A DNA stretch of 64,000 nt from the NCBI RefSeq assembly GCF_000381925.1, contig NZ_KB907310.1:682001-746000 (forward strand), given 5' to 3'. Shown piece by piece: positions 17,426-24,967 of this stretch (position 1 is the stretch's first letter; each line of letters opens with the position of its first letter). The position numbers and the translations under genes are program-made. The notes under the pieces are model-generated. The model ran no database searches and had not been told where the DNA came from. It was given only the letters and a program-made list of their open reading frames with translations. This DNA comes from Nocardia sp. BMG111209. Its GTDB lineage: Bacteria; Actinomycetota; Actinomycetes; Mycobacteriales; Mycobacteriaceae.

Positions 17426-18256
17426 TCAGATCGTGAACGCCAGGTTGCGGACGATCCGGAGCGCGAGGTCCCGGTCGCCGGACAGTGCGATCCGCGCGAG
17501 TTCGCCCTCGGCGTCGACCCGGCCGCCGCACAACCGCGCGAACAGCCCGGCGTCCAGGCGGATCACCGCATCGGCCGGACGATCGAGGGTGTCGGCCACC
17601 TCCGCGCGGCCGTCCACCCGGATGTGCACGGTCCGCGCGTGCGGGCCGGTGAGCTCGAAGGTCAGCCGGCTGCCGTCGGGCGCCCCGCCGCGCTTGACCA
17701 CCGTCCGTCCCAGCGAGGCGGTGAGCTCGTCGAGGGCCAGCTCGGCGCGTAGGTCCGCCTCGTCGCCGTCGGGTTCGCGGCCGAGCGCGTCGGTGATGTC
17801 GAGTTCGTGCATCCAGCAGTCGAAGACGCGGGTCCGCATGAAGCGCACGTAGGGCACCACACCCACCGGGGACGGCAGCGACTGCTGCCAGTCCGGCGCG
17901 CCGAGGGCCGCGAGGGCGGCCCGGCGGCGACCGGTGACCGATTCGAACCGGTCGATCAGCTGCGCGCCGGTGAGCGCGCGCAGCGTGTCCAGCCAGGCCT
18001 CGTTGAGCGCGCCGATGTCGTTGCGCACGTGCGGCTGCTCCCGAATCGCCGCCGCGATCTCGGGATTCGGCTCGCCCAGCAGCATCGACTCGGTGCCGGT
18101 CACGTGCGCCAGCACATCGAACACCGTCCAGCCGGGCAGCGGCGACGGTGTGCGCCACTGCCGCTCGTCGAGTCCGGTGACGGCCCGCGTCAGTGCGGCC
18201 CACTGCGCGGTGAGAGCCGTGATCATCGTCGTGGGTTCGAGCGCAACGGCCGTCAC
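17426..18256 (-). CDS. Maleylpyruvate-isomerase-like (mycothiol-dependent, DinB-fold) protein
   Basis: 276 aa. N-terminal DinB/MDMPI helical bundle, residues about 10-160, with metal-ligand candidates His51 (DVLAHVTGTE) and His in CWMHELDITDA; C-terminal MDMPI-type domain about 175-270. Family enzymes use mycothiol, the thiol of actinomycetes, for isomerisation or transfer reactions; substrate unknown. GTG start overlaps the HIT stop (GTGA), so the two are translationally coupled. Confidence 0.85.
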   Translation of the reverse strand: MTAVALEPTTMITALTAQWAALTRAVTGLDERQWRTPSPLPGWTVFDVLAHVTGTESMLLGEPNPEIAAAIREQPHVRNDIGALNEAWLDTLRALTGAQLIDRFESVTGRRRAALAALGAPDWQQSLPSPVGVVPYVRFMRTRVFDCWMHELDITDALGREPDGDEADLRAELALDELTASLGRTVVKRGGAPDGSRLTFELTGPHARTVHIRVDGRAEVADTLDRPADAVIRLDAGLFARLCGGRVDAEGELARIALSGDRDLALRIVRNLAFTI

Positions 18257-18690
18257 GGGTGTTCGCCTTCCAGTCGGTCCAGGCCCGCGCGGATCGCCGC
18301 GGCGGTGGATTCCGGTTCGTGTGGCCTGCGGAGCAGGAAACCTCTGGCGAAGGCCAGCGTGTCGCCATTGCGCCGCGGCACCACGTGCAGGTGTACGTGC
18401 GGTACGGTCTGGAATGCCGAACGACCGTCGTTGAGCAGCAGATTGGCGCCGTCGGCGCCGAGCTCGCTGCGGCGCACGGCCTTTGCGAGGCGATGTCCGA
18501 GGGTGAAGATCGCGGCGCCGGTCGCGTGGTCGAGTTCGTCGAGATCGGTCGCGTGCCGTTTGGGAATCACCAGCGTGTGACCTCGCGCGATGGGGCGGAT
18601 GTCGAGGAACGCGTACAGCGTGCCGGTCTCGTGGACCACGGTGGCGGGGGCGTCGCCCGCCACGATCCGGCAGAAGATACAGCCCGTCAC
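18253..18690 (-). CDS. HIT-family nucleotide hydrolase
   Basis: 145 aa. Catalytic triad HVHLHV (His98, 100, 102), substrate loop GHTLVIPKRH, and a zinc-type CIFCRI at the N-terminus. Such Hint/Fhit-like proteins hydrolyse nucleoside phosphoramidates or dinucleoside polyphosphates. GTG start carries a TAGGGT -10 box 7 nt upstream. First gene of a two-gene operon with the DinB-fold protein. Confidence 0.92.
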   Translation of the reverse strand: MTGCIFCRIVAGDAPATVVHETGTLYAFLDIRPIARGHTLVIPKRHATDLDELDHATGAAIFTLGHRLAKAVRRSELGADGANLLLNDGRSAFQTVPHVHLHVVPRRNGDTLAFARGFLLRRPHEPESTAAAIRAGLDRLEGEHP

Positions 18691-18697
18691 CGAGCGA

Positions 18698-18703
18698 ACC
18701 CTA
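18698..18703 (-). promoter_or_regulatory. -10 hexamer TAGGGT, leaderless start for HIT gene
   Basis: On the minus strand TAGGGT ends 7 nt before the GTG at 18690. Confidence 0.5.
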
Positions 18704-18828
18704 CGGCATCGTAGATGTGTGCTACGTCATGTCGAAGAAGGGGCAATTGGGAGAATCCTCACTTGGCTATGTGATGTTGATCTCGGCTAGGCTCACCGCT
18801 TGCCGGGTACAGTTGCGACAATCGTCAC

Positions 18829-18850
18829 GAACTTACTGAAGAGTAAGTTC
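18829..18850. promoter_or_regulatory. 22-bp inverted repeat upstream of pntAA
   Basis: GAACTTACT (18829-18837), GAAG centre, AGTAAGTTC (18842-18850): perfect 9-bp arms. It lies 85 nt before the pntAA GTG in a 244-bp intergenic region, in an AT-rich patch against a GC-rich background. Its size and spacing suit a dimeric repressor such as TetR; no regulator gene lies next to it. Confidence 0.65.
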
Positions 18851-18934
18851 CGGAGCGCCCGATCGGCCACCGGCGGCGGCCCACCACGGAAGGTGGGGGC
18901 CAGCTTCGGCCGTTACGAGTAAGGAAGATGAGCA

Positions 18935-20209
18935 GTGGAGACAACGCAGAGCGTTCCCCACGGCACGCGCGTCGGTGTGGTTCGGGAGTCCAATCCCGAC
19001 GAGCGCCGGGTCGCGTTGGTACCGAAGATCATTCCGACCCTGGTCAAGCAGGGTGTGGAAGTGGTCGTGGAGCCGGGCGCGGGCCTGGGTGCGCTGATCC
19101 CGGACGAGGCGTACACCGCCGCGGGCGCCGTGCTCGGTGATCCGTGGTCGGCCGAGGTGATCGTGAAGGTCGCCCCGCCCAACGACACGGAGATCGGGAA
19201 ACTGTCGGCGGGCCAGACACTCATCGGATTCCTCGCACCCCGCAACGCGGACACCAAGATCGGCGCGCTGAAGGCCGCCGGTGTGCAGGCGTTCGCGGTC
19301 GAGGCCATTCCGCGGATCTCGCGGGCGCAGGTGATGGACGCGCTGTCGTCGCAGGCGAACGTCTCCGGTTACAAGGCGGTGCTGGTCGCCGCGTCGGAGT
19401 CCACCCGGTTCTTCCCGATGCTGACCACCGCGGCCGGCACGGTGAAGCCGGCGACGGTGCTGGTACTGGGTGTCGGCGTCGCGGGGTTGCAGGCCCTGGC
19501 GACCGCGAAGCGCCTCGGTGGCCGGACCACCGGATACGACGTACGGCCCGAGGTCGCCGATCAGGTGCGCTCGGTCGGCGCGCAGTGGCTGGATCTGGGT
19601 ATCGACGCCGCCGGTGAGGGCGGGTACGCCCGCGAGCTCACCGAGGACGAGAAGGCGCAGCAGCAGCTGGCATTGGAGAACGCCATCAAGGGTTTCGATG
19701 TCGTGATCACCACCGCGCTGGTGCCGGGCCGTCCCGCGCCGCGCCTGGTGACCGCGGCCGCGGTCGAGGGTATGAAGCCCGGCAGCGTGATCGTGGACCT
19801 GGCCGGCGAGACCGGCGGCAACTGCGAGCTGACCGAACCCGGTAAGACGGTGGTCAAGCACGGCGTCACGATCGCCTCGCCGCTGAACCTCCCCGCGACC
19901 ATGCCCGAGCACGCGTCGGAGCTGTACTCCAAGAACATTCAGGCCCTGCTGGAGCTGATGCTGAAAGACGGTGCGCTGGCACCCGATTTCGGTGATCAGG
20001 TGCTGGCGGATTCGTGCGTCACCCGCGACCGTGAGGCCCCCGCGGCTGTCGCGGCACCGGCGGCGGAACCGGTCGCCGATTCCGCTTCTCCGGCGGCCGA
20101 TTCCGCTGCCGCGGACGCTGCGGCCGCCGACTCCGCCGCTCCCGCGACCGATTCCGACGCGGCCGATGCGTCCGCGCCGGCTTCCCCCGATTCGAAGGCG
20201 GGTAACTGA
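18935..20209 (+). CDS. pntAA: NAD(P) transhydrogenase subunit alpha 1 (NAD-binding)
   Basis: Soluble dI component of the proton-translocating transhydrogenase, which makes NADPH from NADH using the proton gradient. 424 aa. N-terminal RVGVVRESNPDERRVALVPKII; NAD Rossmann motif VLVLGVGVAGLQALATAKRLGG; and VDLAGETGGNCELTEPG. After about residue 366 comes a roughly 55-residue tail made nearly only of Ala, Ser, Asp and Pro, not part of the family core. GTG 18935 has AAGGAAG about 10 nt upstream. The stop overlaps pntAB (TGATG). Confidence 0.95.
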   Translation: METTQSVPHGTRVGVVRESNPDERRVALVPKIIPTLVKQGVEVVVEPGAGLGALIPDEAYTAAGAVLGDPWSAEVIVKVAPPNDTEIGKLSAGQTLIGFLAPRNADTKIGALKAAGVQAFAVEAIPRISRAQVMDALSSQANVSGYKAVLVAASESTRFFPMLTTAAGTVKPATVLVLGVGVAGLQALATAKRLGGRTTGYDVRPEVADQVRSVGAQWLDLGIDAAGEGGYARELTEDEKAQQQLALENAIKGFDVVITTALVPGRPAPRLVTAAAVEGMKPGSVIVDLAGETGGNCELTEPGKTVVKHGVTIASPLNLPATMPEHASELYSKNIQALLELMLKDGALAPDFGDQVLADSCVTRDREAPAAVAAPAAEPVADSASPAADSAAADAAAADSAAPATDSDAADASAPASPDSKAGN

Positions 20210-20541
20210 TGTACACCGAGTTGCTGGCGAACATCGCCATTCTGGTGCTGTCCGGGTTCGTCGGCTTCGCCGTGATCTCGAAGGTGCCCAATACCCTGCA
20301 CACCCCACTCATGTCGGGTACCAACGCGATTCACGGCATCGTCGTGCTCGGCGCGCTGGTGGTGCTGGGCAAGATCGCCCATCCGTCGGTGGCCGAGCAG
20401 ATCATCCTGTTCGTCGCCGTCGTGTTCGGAACCTTGAACGTGATCGGCGGATTCGTGGTCACGGACCGGATGCTCGGCATGTTCAAGGGTAAAAAGCCTG
20501 CGGCGCAGGACAACTCCGCCGGTGAGAAGGCGGGGAAGTAG
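20209..20541 (+). CDS. pntAB: NAD(P) transhydrogenase subunit alpha 2 (membrane)
   Basis: 110 aa membrane component with three to four helices (about 5-25, 41-60, 66-85). LSGFVGFAVISKVPNTLHTPLMSGTNAIHGIVVLGAL is a signature of the PntAB-type segment that forms part of the proton channel. Overlaps pntAA by one base and is followed after 3 nt by pntB. Confidence 0.95.
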   Translation: MYTELLANIAILVLSGFVGFAVISKVPNTLHTPLMSGTNAIHGIVVLGALVVLGKIAHPSVAEQIILFVAVVFGTLNVIGGFVVTDRMLGMFKGKKPAAQDNSAGEKAGK

Positions 20542-20544
20542 CTC

Positions 20545-21957
20545 ATGGACAATCTCGTCAACATTCTCTACGTCATCGCGTTCGCGATGTTCATCTACGG
20601 TCTGATGGGCCTGACCGGCCCGAAGACGGCGGTGCGCGGCAACCAGATCGCGGCGGTCGGGATGGCGCTCGCGGTGGTCGCGACCTTCATCTCGATCCGG
20701 CACACGAACAACTGGATCCTCATCGTCGCGGGCCTGGTCGTCGGTGTGGCACTGGGCATCCCGCCGGCCCGGTTCACCAAGATGACGGCGATGCCGCAGC
20801 TGGTGGCCGCGTTCAACGGCGTCGGCGGCGGTACGGTCGCGCTGATCGCCTGGTCGGAATTCCTGGACACGCAAGGCTTCTCGCGGATTCCCGAGCAGCC
20901 GACCGTGCACATCGTGATCGCCTCCCTGTTCGCCGCGATCATCGGCTCGATCTCGTTCTGGGGCTCGCTGATCGCGTTCGGCAAACTGCAGGAGATCCTG
21001 CCGGGTAAGCCGCTCGGGATCGGGAAACTGCAGCAGCCGTTGAACATTCTGCTGTTCGTCGGCGCGGTCGCGTCGGCGGTCGTGATCGGCGTGGGGGCCA
21101 CCAACGACGGGGTGTCCGGCTGGTGGATGGTGCTGCTGCTGGTGCTGGCCGCGGCGCTCGGCCTGATGGTGGTGCTGCCGATCGGCGGCGCCGACATGCC
21201 GGTGGTCATCTCCCTGCTCAACGCGCTCACCGGATTGTCCGCCGCCGCAGCCGGTCTGGCGCTGAACAACACCGCGATGATCGTCGCGGGCATGATCGTC
21301 GGCGCGTCCGGCACCATTCTCACCAACCTGATGGCCAAGGCGATGAACCGGTCCATCCCGGCCATCGTGGCCGGTGGGTTCGGTGGCGGCGGCGTGGTCG
21401 CCTCCTCCGGCACCGGTGAGCAGAAGCAGGCCAAGGCCACCTCGGCGGCGGATGCCGCGATCCAGATGGCCTACGCCAACCAGGTGATCGTGGTCCCCGG
21501 CTACGGTATGGCCGTCGCCCAGGCCCAGCACGCGGTCAAGGAGATGGCATCGCTGCTGGAGGCCAAGGGTGTGGAGGTCAAGTACGCCATCCACCCGGTC
21601 GCCGGTCGCATGCCCGGCCACATGAACGTGCTGCTGGCCGAGGCCGAGGTGTCCTACGACGCGATGAAGGAAATGGACGACATCAACGGCGAATTCGGCC
21701 GTACCGATGTGGCCCTGGTCATCGGCGCCAACGACGTCACCAACCCCGCCGCCCGCGAGGATGCCGCCAGCCCCATCTACGGCATGCCGGTGCTGAACGT
21801 CGACCAGGCCAGGAGCGTCATCGTGCTGAAGCGCTCGATGAACTCCGGCTTCGCCGGCATCGACAACCCGCTGTTCTACAGCGACCACACCTCGATGCTG
21901 TTCGGCGACGCCAAGAAGTCCGTCGGCGCCGTCACCGAGGAACTCAAGGCACTGTAA
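20545..21957 (+). CDS. pntB: NAD(P) transhydrogenase subunit beta
   Basis: 470 aa. N-terminal half holds about eight to nine membrane helices (to about residue 270). The C-terminal NADP-binding domain carries VIVVPGYGMAVAQAQHAVKEM, YAIHPVAGRMPGHMNVLLAEA, GANDVTNPAA and RSMNSGFAGIDNPLF, all conserved in PntB. Completes the three-gene split transhydrogenase; the operon ends in a hairpin 14 nt later. Confidence 0.96.
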   Translation: MDNLVNILYVIAFAMFIYGLMGLTGPKTAVRGNQIAAVGMALAVVATFISIRHTNNWILIVAGLVVGVALGIPPARFTKMTAMPQLVAAFNGVGGGTVALIAWSEFLDTQGFSRIPEQPTVHIVIASLFAAIIGSISFWGSLIAFGKLQEILPGKPLGIGKLQQPLNILLFVGAVASAVVIGVGATNDGVSGWWMVLLLVLAAALGLMVVLPIGGADMPVVISLLNALTGLSAAAAGLALNNTAMIVAGMIVGASGTILTNLMAKAMNRSIPAIVAGGFGGGGVVASSGTGEQKQAKATSAADAAIQMAYANQVIVVPGYGMAVAQAQHAVKEMASLLEAKGVEVKYAIHPVAGRMPGHMNVLLAEAEVSYDAMKEMDDINGEFGRTDVALVIGANDVTNPAAREDAASPIYGMPVLNVDQARSVIVLKRSMNSGFAGIDNPLFYSDHTSMLFGDAKKSVGAVTEELKAL

Positions 21958-21970
21958 ACCGTTGCGAGAG

Positions 21971-21996
21971 GGCCCCGTTCGGTATCGGACGGGGCC
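21971..21996 (+). terminator. Terminator of the pnt operon
   Basis: GGCCCCGT (21971-21978) pairs with ACGGGGCC (21989-21996), followed by TTCGTCGT; begins 14 nt after pntB. Confidence 0.7.
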
Positions 21997-22082
21997 TTCG
22001 TCGTGTGCCCGCCCGAATCGGGCGATCTGCCCTAGGATCGGCACACCGGCCGCCGTCGTGCGGCCCGAAGGAGGGGTTCGGC

Positions 22083-22409
22083 ATGACATTTCGCGAGTTC
22101 TTCCGCCCGTTGTCCGTGGCGTCGGAAGCGCCGGTCTTCGGGACGCCGGTGGAGACCGCCGACGGTTCCACCGTCATCACGGTCGCTGCCCCGGGCGGCT
22201 GGTTGCGTCCGGCGACGCGGCCGATCGGCGTCTTCGTCATCCACGGCGGCCGGGTGACGTGGAGTGCGGCGGAGGACGACACCCGCATCGCCCTCGTCGG
22301 CGAGACGATCGGACTACTGAGCGCGGTGATCGCCACCCTCGCCGTACTGCGTCGCCCGCCGTGGCCGGACCTCCGGCGGCAGCGCGACGGCAGCATCGGC
22401 CCACACTGA
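22083..22409 (+). CDS. GerW/YtfJ-like small protein with C-terminal helix
   Basis: 108 aa. VFGTPVETADGSTVITVAAPGG followed by RPIGVFVIHGGRVTWSAAEDDTRI resembles the YtfJ/GerW fold (PF09579-type), known from Bacillus spores but also common in non-sporulating actinomycetes with unknown role. The segment IGLLSAVIATLAVLRRP is hydrophobic and could be a weak membrane anchor. GAAGGAGGGG lies about 8 nt before ATG 22083. Family assignment is by pattern only. Confidence 0.65.
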   Translation: MTFREFFRPLSVASEAPVFGTPVETADGSTVITVAAPGGWLRPATRPIGVFVIHGGRVTWSAAEDDTRIALVGETIGLLSAVIATLAVLRRPPWPDLRRQRDGSIGPH

Positions 22410-22439
22410 GCGCACCGATCGGCAGGTCCGGACCTCGTA

Positions 22440-22457
22440 GGCCGGGGTGCCCCGGCC
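22440..22457. terminator. Hairpin between convergent GerW-like and MarR genes
   Basis: GGCCGGG-GTGC-CCCGGCC, perfect 7-bp stem, 31 nt after the GerW-like stop and before the end of the convergent marR. Confidence 0.5.
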
Positions 22458-22526
22458 CACCGAGCGGCCGAACCACTGCACGGCCCAGCCTGACCCCGGA
22501 CCGTCGCGCGGACGGTTACGGCCGGA

Positions 22527-23069
22527 TCAGCGTGTGCCCGGCGGCGGATCGTCGGCGTGCCGGAGGAAGTCGTCGACCATGCGGTGATTCAACCGGGCCA
22601 GTGCGGCCAGGTCGTCGGAGTTCCAGTCGTCCAGACAGTCCCGGATGACCCGGCGGCCGACCGCGCGCATCGCGTCGACCGCGTCCGCGCCGGCGGTGGT
22701 CAGGCGCACGCGCTGGGCGCGGCGATCGCAGGGGTCCGGCACCCGGGTGACGAATCCGCTGCGCTCGAGCCGCTGAACCTGCCGGGTGATGTGCGGCGCC
22801 TCGACGTCGAGGCGCGCGGCGATCTCGCCGAGCCGCAGCGGTTCGCCGGCCTCGGCGAGCAGGCGTAACAGCGGGACGTTGGCACGGTCGACGTCGACGC
22901 CGGCCTCCGCGGCGGTGCGATCGTGGCGGCGGGCCCGGGTGAGCATGTGCGCGATACGGGTCAGTGCGCGTTCGAGTTCCGCGATGTGATCGGCGTCGGC
23001 ACCCGTCCGGGCAGGCGGATCGGCGTCCGCATCGAGATCGTTTTCGGGGGTAGCTGGAGCCCGGCGCAT
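22527..23069 (-). CDS. MarR-family regulator
   Basis: 180 aa winged-helix repressor. LRLLAEAGEPLRLGEIAARLDVEAPHITRQVQRLERSGFVTRVPDPCDRRAQRVRLT contains the recognition helix and the DxRxxxxxLT wing. Probably controls the divergent MFS gene; an inverted repeat TACTTA-7-TAAGTA lies in the intergenic region. Leaderless start is predicted by TAGAAT 6 nt upstream of the ATG. Confidence 0.9.
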   Translation of the reverse strand: MRRAPATPENDLDADADPPARTGADADHIAELERALTRIAHMLTRARRHDRTAAEAGVDVDRANVPLLRLLAEAGEPLRLGEIAARLDVEAPHITRQVQRLERSGFVTRVPDPCDRRAQRVRLTTAGADAVDAMRAVGRRVIRDCLDDWNSDDLAALARLNHRMVDDFLRHADDPPPGTR

Positions 23070-23075
23070 GGGGTT

Positions 23076-23081
23076 ATTCTA
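23076..23081 (-). promoter_or_regulatory. -10 hexamer TAGAAT, leaderless start for marR
   Basis: On the minus strand TAGAAT ends 6 nt before the ATG at 23069 (AACCCC in the gap). Confidence 0.6.
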
Positions 23082-23091
23082 CGAGGCGAGT

Positions 23092-23110
23092 TACTTAAGT
23101 TAGGTAAGTA
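23092..23110. promoter_or_regulatory. MarR operator candidate between marR and MFS
   Basis: TACTTA (23092-23097), 7 nt, TAAGTA (23105-23110), with the nested palindrome ACTTAAGT at 23093-23100. It lies just upstream of the marR -10 box and 86 nt before the MFS start. Confidence 0.55.
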
Positions 23111-23195
23111 TGCCGTGATCCGCCGCACAACGGGGTGCCGCGCCGATCCGGCCATCAGGGGAACCCGTTTTCGGGACGAGGATGAGGACATACAG

Positions 23196-24656
23196 ATGAC
23201 GTCGACCGTCGAGGGCCGGCCCGGAGCCGGCGCGAACACGACCGACTCCGGCCCGGACGACGCCGGTACCAAGGCCCCGCTCGGCCTGACCCTGCTCGCA
23301 CTCTGTGCCGCCGGCCTGGTCGTCTCGCTGCAACAGACCGTGGTGATCCCGCTGCTGCCGCGGCTGATCGTGCAGTTGCACACCAACGTCTCCGGCGTGA
23401 CCTGGCTGTTCACCGCCTCGCTGCTCACCGGCGCGGTCGCGACGCCGCTGCTGTCGCGATTCGGCGACATGTACGGCAAGAAGCTCATGGTGATGGTCTG
23501 CATGGGCCTGCTGCTGGCCGGTTCGGTGATCTGTGCCCTCGCCGCCACGCTCCCGATCTACGTCGTCGGCCGGGCGTTGCAGGGTGTGTCGTCCGCGCTG
23601 ATCCCGTTGGCGATCGGCATCATTCGCGACACCTTCCCGCCGAAGCGGCTGACCACGTCCATCGGCGTGATGAGTGGCACGATGGGCGTCGGCGGCACGA
23701 TCGGCATGCTGGTCACCGGCGTCATCGCCAACCACACCACCAGCGCGCATCCGGTCTTCTGGATCACCGCCGGGATGGCCTTGCTGTCCACGATCCTGAT
23801 CGGCGTGACGGCCGCGGACACCGGCATCCGGCACGGCGGCCGGCCCGATTTCGTGGGGGCCGGTCTGCTGGCGGGCCTGCTGACCTGCCTGCTGCTGGCG
23901 ATCAGCGAGGGGCCGGACTGGGGCTGGGGTTCCGGCAGTGTGATCGGGCTGTTCGTCGCGGCCGTCGTACTCACCGCGGTGTGGGTGTTCGCCGAGTTGA
24001 AGGTGGCACAGCCGCTGGTGCGACTGCCGCTGCTGGTCGGGCCGCGCTCACTGTCGGCGAACCTGGCCTCGGCCCTCCTCGGATTCGCGATGTTCGGCTC
24101 GTTCTCGCTGATCTCGAATTTCGTCGAGACCCCGGCGGACAAGGTGGGGTACGGCCTGTCCGGCACGGTGCTGGATGTCGGCCTGTACGGCATCCCCAGC
24201 ACCGTCATGATGACCTTCTTCTCGTTCCGCACCGGCCGGATCGCGGCCCGCATCGGTGCGGCGCACACGCTGGCGCTCGGCGCGGCCATCGCCGCGTTCG
24301 CGCCGCTGTCGCTGGCCTTCTTCCACACCCACGGGTACGAGCTGATCATCTCGAATGTGTTGCAGGGCATCGGTTTCGGTATCAGTTACGCGGCGCTGGG
24401 CACCCTGGCCGTCCAGCATGTGGCGATGAGCGAGAGCAGTATCGCCAGCGGGATCAACTCGCTGGTCCGGACCGCCGGCGGCAGTATCTCCGGCGCCATC
24501 ACCGGCTCGATTCTGTCCGCGTACACCATCGGTCACTCCAACGTGCCGCAATTGCACGCGTACGTACTGAGTTTCGTGCTGCTCGGTATCGGCGCGCTGC
24601 TGGCCGCGGTGGTCGCCTTCGGAAACGGCGTGCGGCACAAGCACGTCCCACACTGA
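23196..24656 (+). CDS. MFS drug transporter, DHA2 family
   Basis: 486 aa with about 14 membrane helices. Motif A SRFGDMYGKKLMVM, motif B GRALQGVSSALIPLAIGIIRDTFPPKR, motif C GTMGVGGTIGMLVTG. N-terminal about 30 residues are hydrophilic (Gly, Asp, Ser rich). Likely exports a lipophilic compound in response to the divergent MarR. ATG 23196 is preceded by GAGGAC. Its stop is 3 nt from the end of the convergent L7/L12-like gene. Confidence 0.9.
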   Translation: MTSTVEGRPGAGANTTDSGPDDAGTKAPLGLTLLALCAAGLVVSLQQTVVIPLLPRLIVQLHTNVSGVTWLFTASLLTGAVATPLLSRFGDMYGKKLMVMVCMGLLLAGSVICALAATLPIYVVGRALQGVSSALIPLAIGIIRDTFPPKRLTTSIGVMSGTMGVGGTIGMLVTGVIANHTTSAHPVFWITAGMALLSTILIGVTAADTGIRHGGRPDFVGAGLLAGLLTCLLLAISEGPDWGWGSGSVIGLFVAAVVLTAVWVFAELKVAQPLVRLPLLVGPRSLSANLASALLGFAMFGSFSLISNFVETPADKVGYGLSGTVLDVGLYGIPSTVMMTFFSFRTGRIAARIGAAHTLALGAAIAAFAPLSLAFFHTHGYELIISNVLQGIGFGISYAALGTLAVQHVAMSESSIASGINSLVRTAGGSISGAITGSILSAYTIGHSNVPQLHAYVLSFVLLGIGALLAAVVAFGNGVRHKHVPH

Positions 24657-24659
24657 CGA

Positions 24660-24941
24660 TCAGCGGATTCGCGGCTCCCGGGCCTCCACGGCGTCCTTGG
24701 CCTCGCGCAGTGAGGCCTGGGGGTACAGCTCGCGATACCGCTTGATCGCGGCGATCTTCTTGCCCTGGGTCAGTAGCTCGTCCACGTCGGCCATCTCGCC
24801 GGCGAATTCGACCGGCGGCGGCCGGTACTCGGCATCCATCCGCTCCGAATCGATTCCGGTGATGCCGAGGTGCGCGATGATCGCGTCCAGTTTGCGTTCG
24901 ATGCGATCGAGTCTGCGGTCCTGCCGCTCGTTGGCGAACAT
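24660..24941 (-). CDS. Small protein with ribosomal L7/L12 C-terminal-like domain
   Basis: 93 aa. N-terminal coiled-coil helix (RQDRRLDRIERKLDAIIAHLG), linker, then DVDELLTQGKKIAAIKRYRELYPQASLREAKDAVEA, which matches the helix-turn of the L7/L12 C-terminal domain as found in many stand-alone actinobacterial proteins. It is not the ribosomal stalk protein. Role unknown. 26 nt downstream of the MFS gene on the same strand, so possibly co-transcribed with it. Confidence 0.75.
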   Translation of the reverse strand: MFANERQDRRLDRIERKLDAIIAHLGITGIDSERMDAEYRPPPVEFAGEMADVDELLTQGKKIAAIKRYRELYPQASLREAKDAVEAREPRIR

Positions 24942-24967
24942 GCCCCGACTGTAACCGCGGGATCGCG

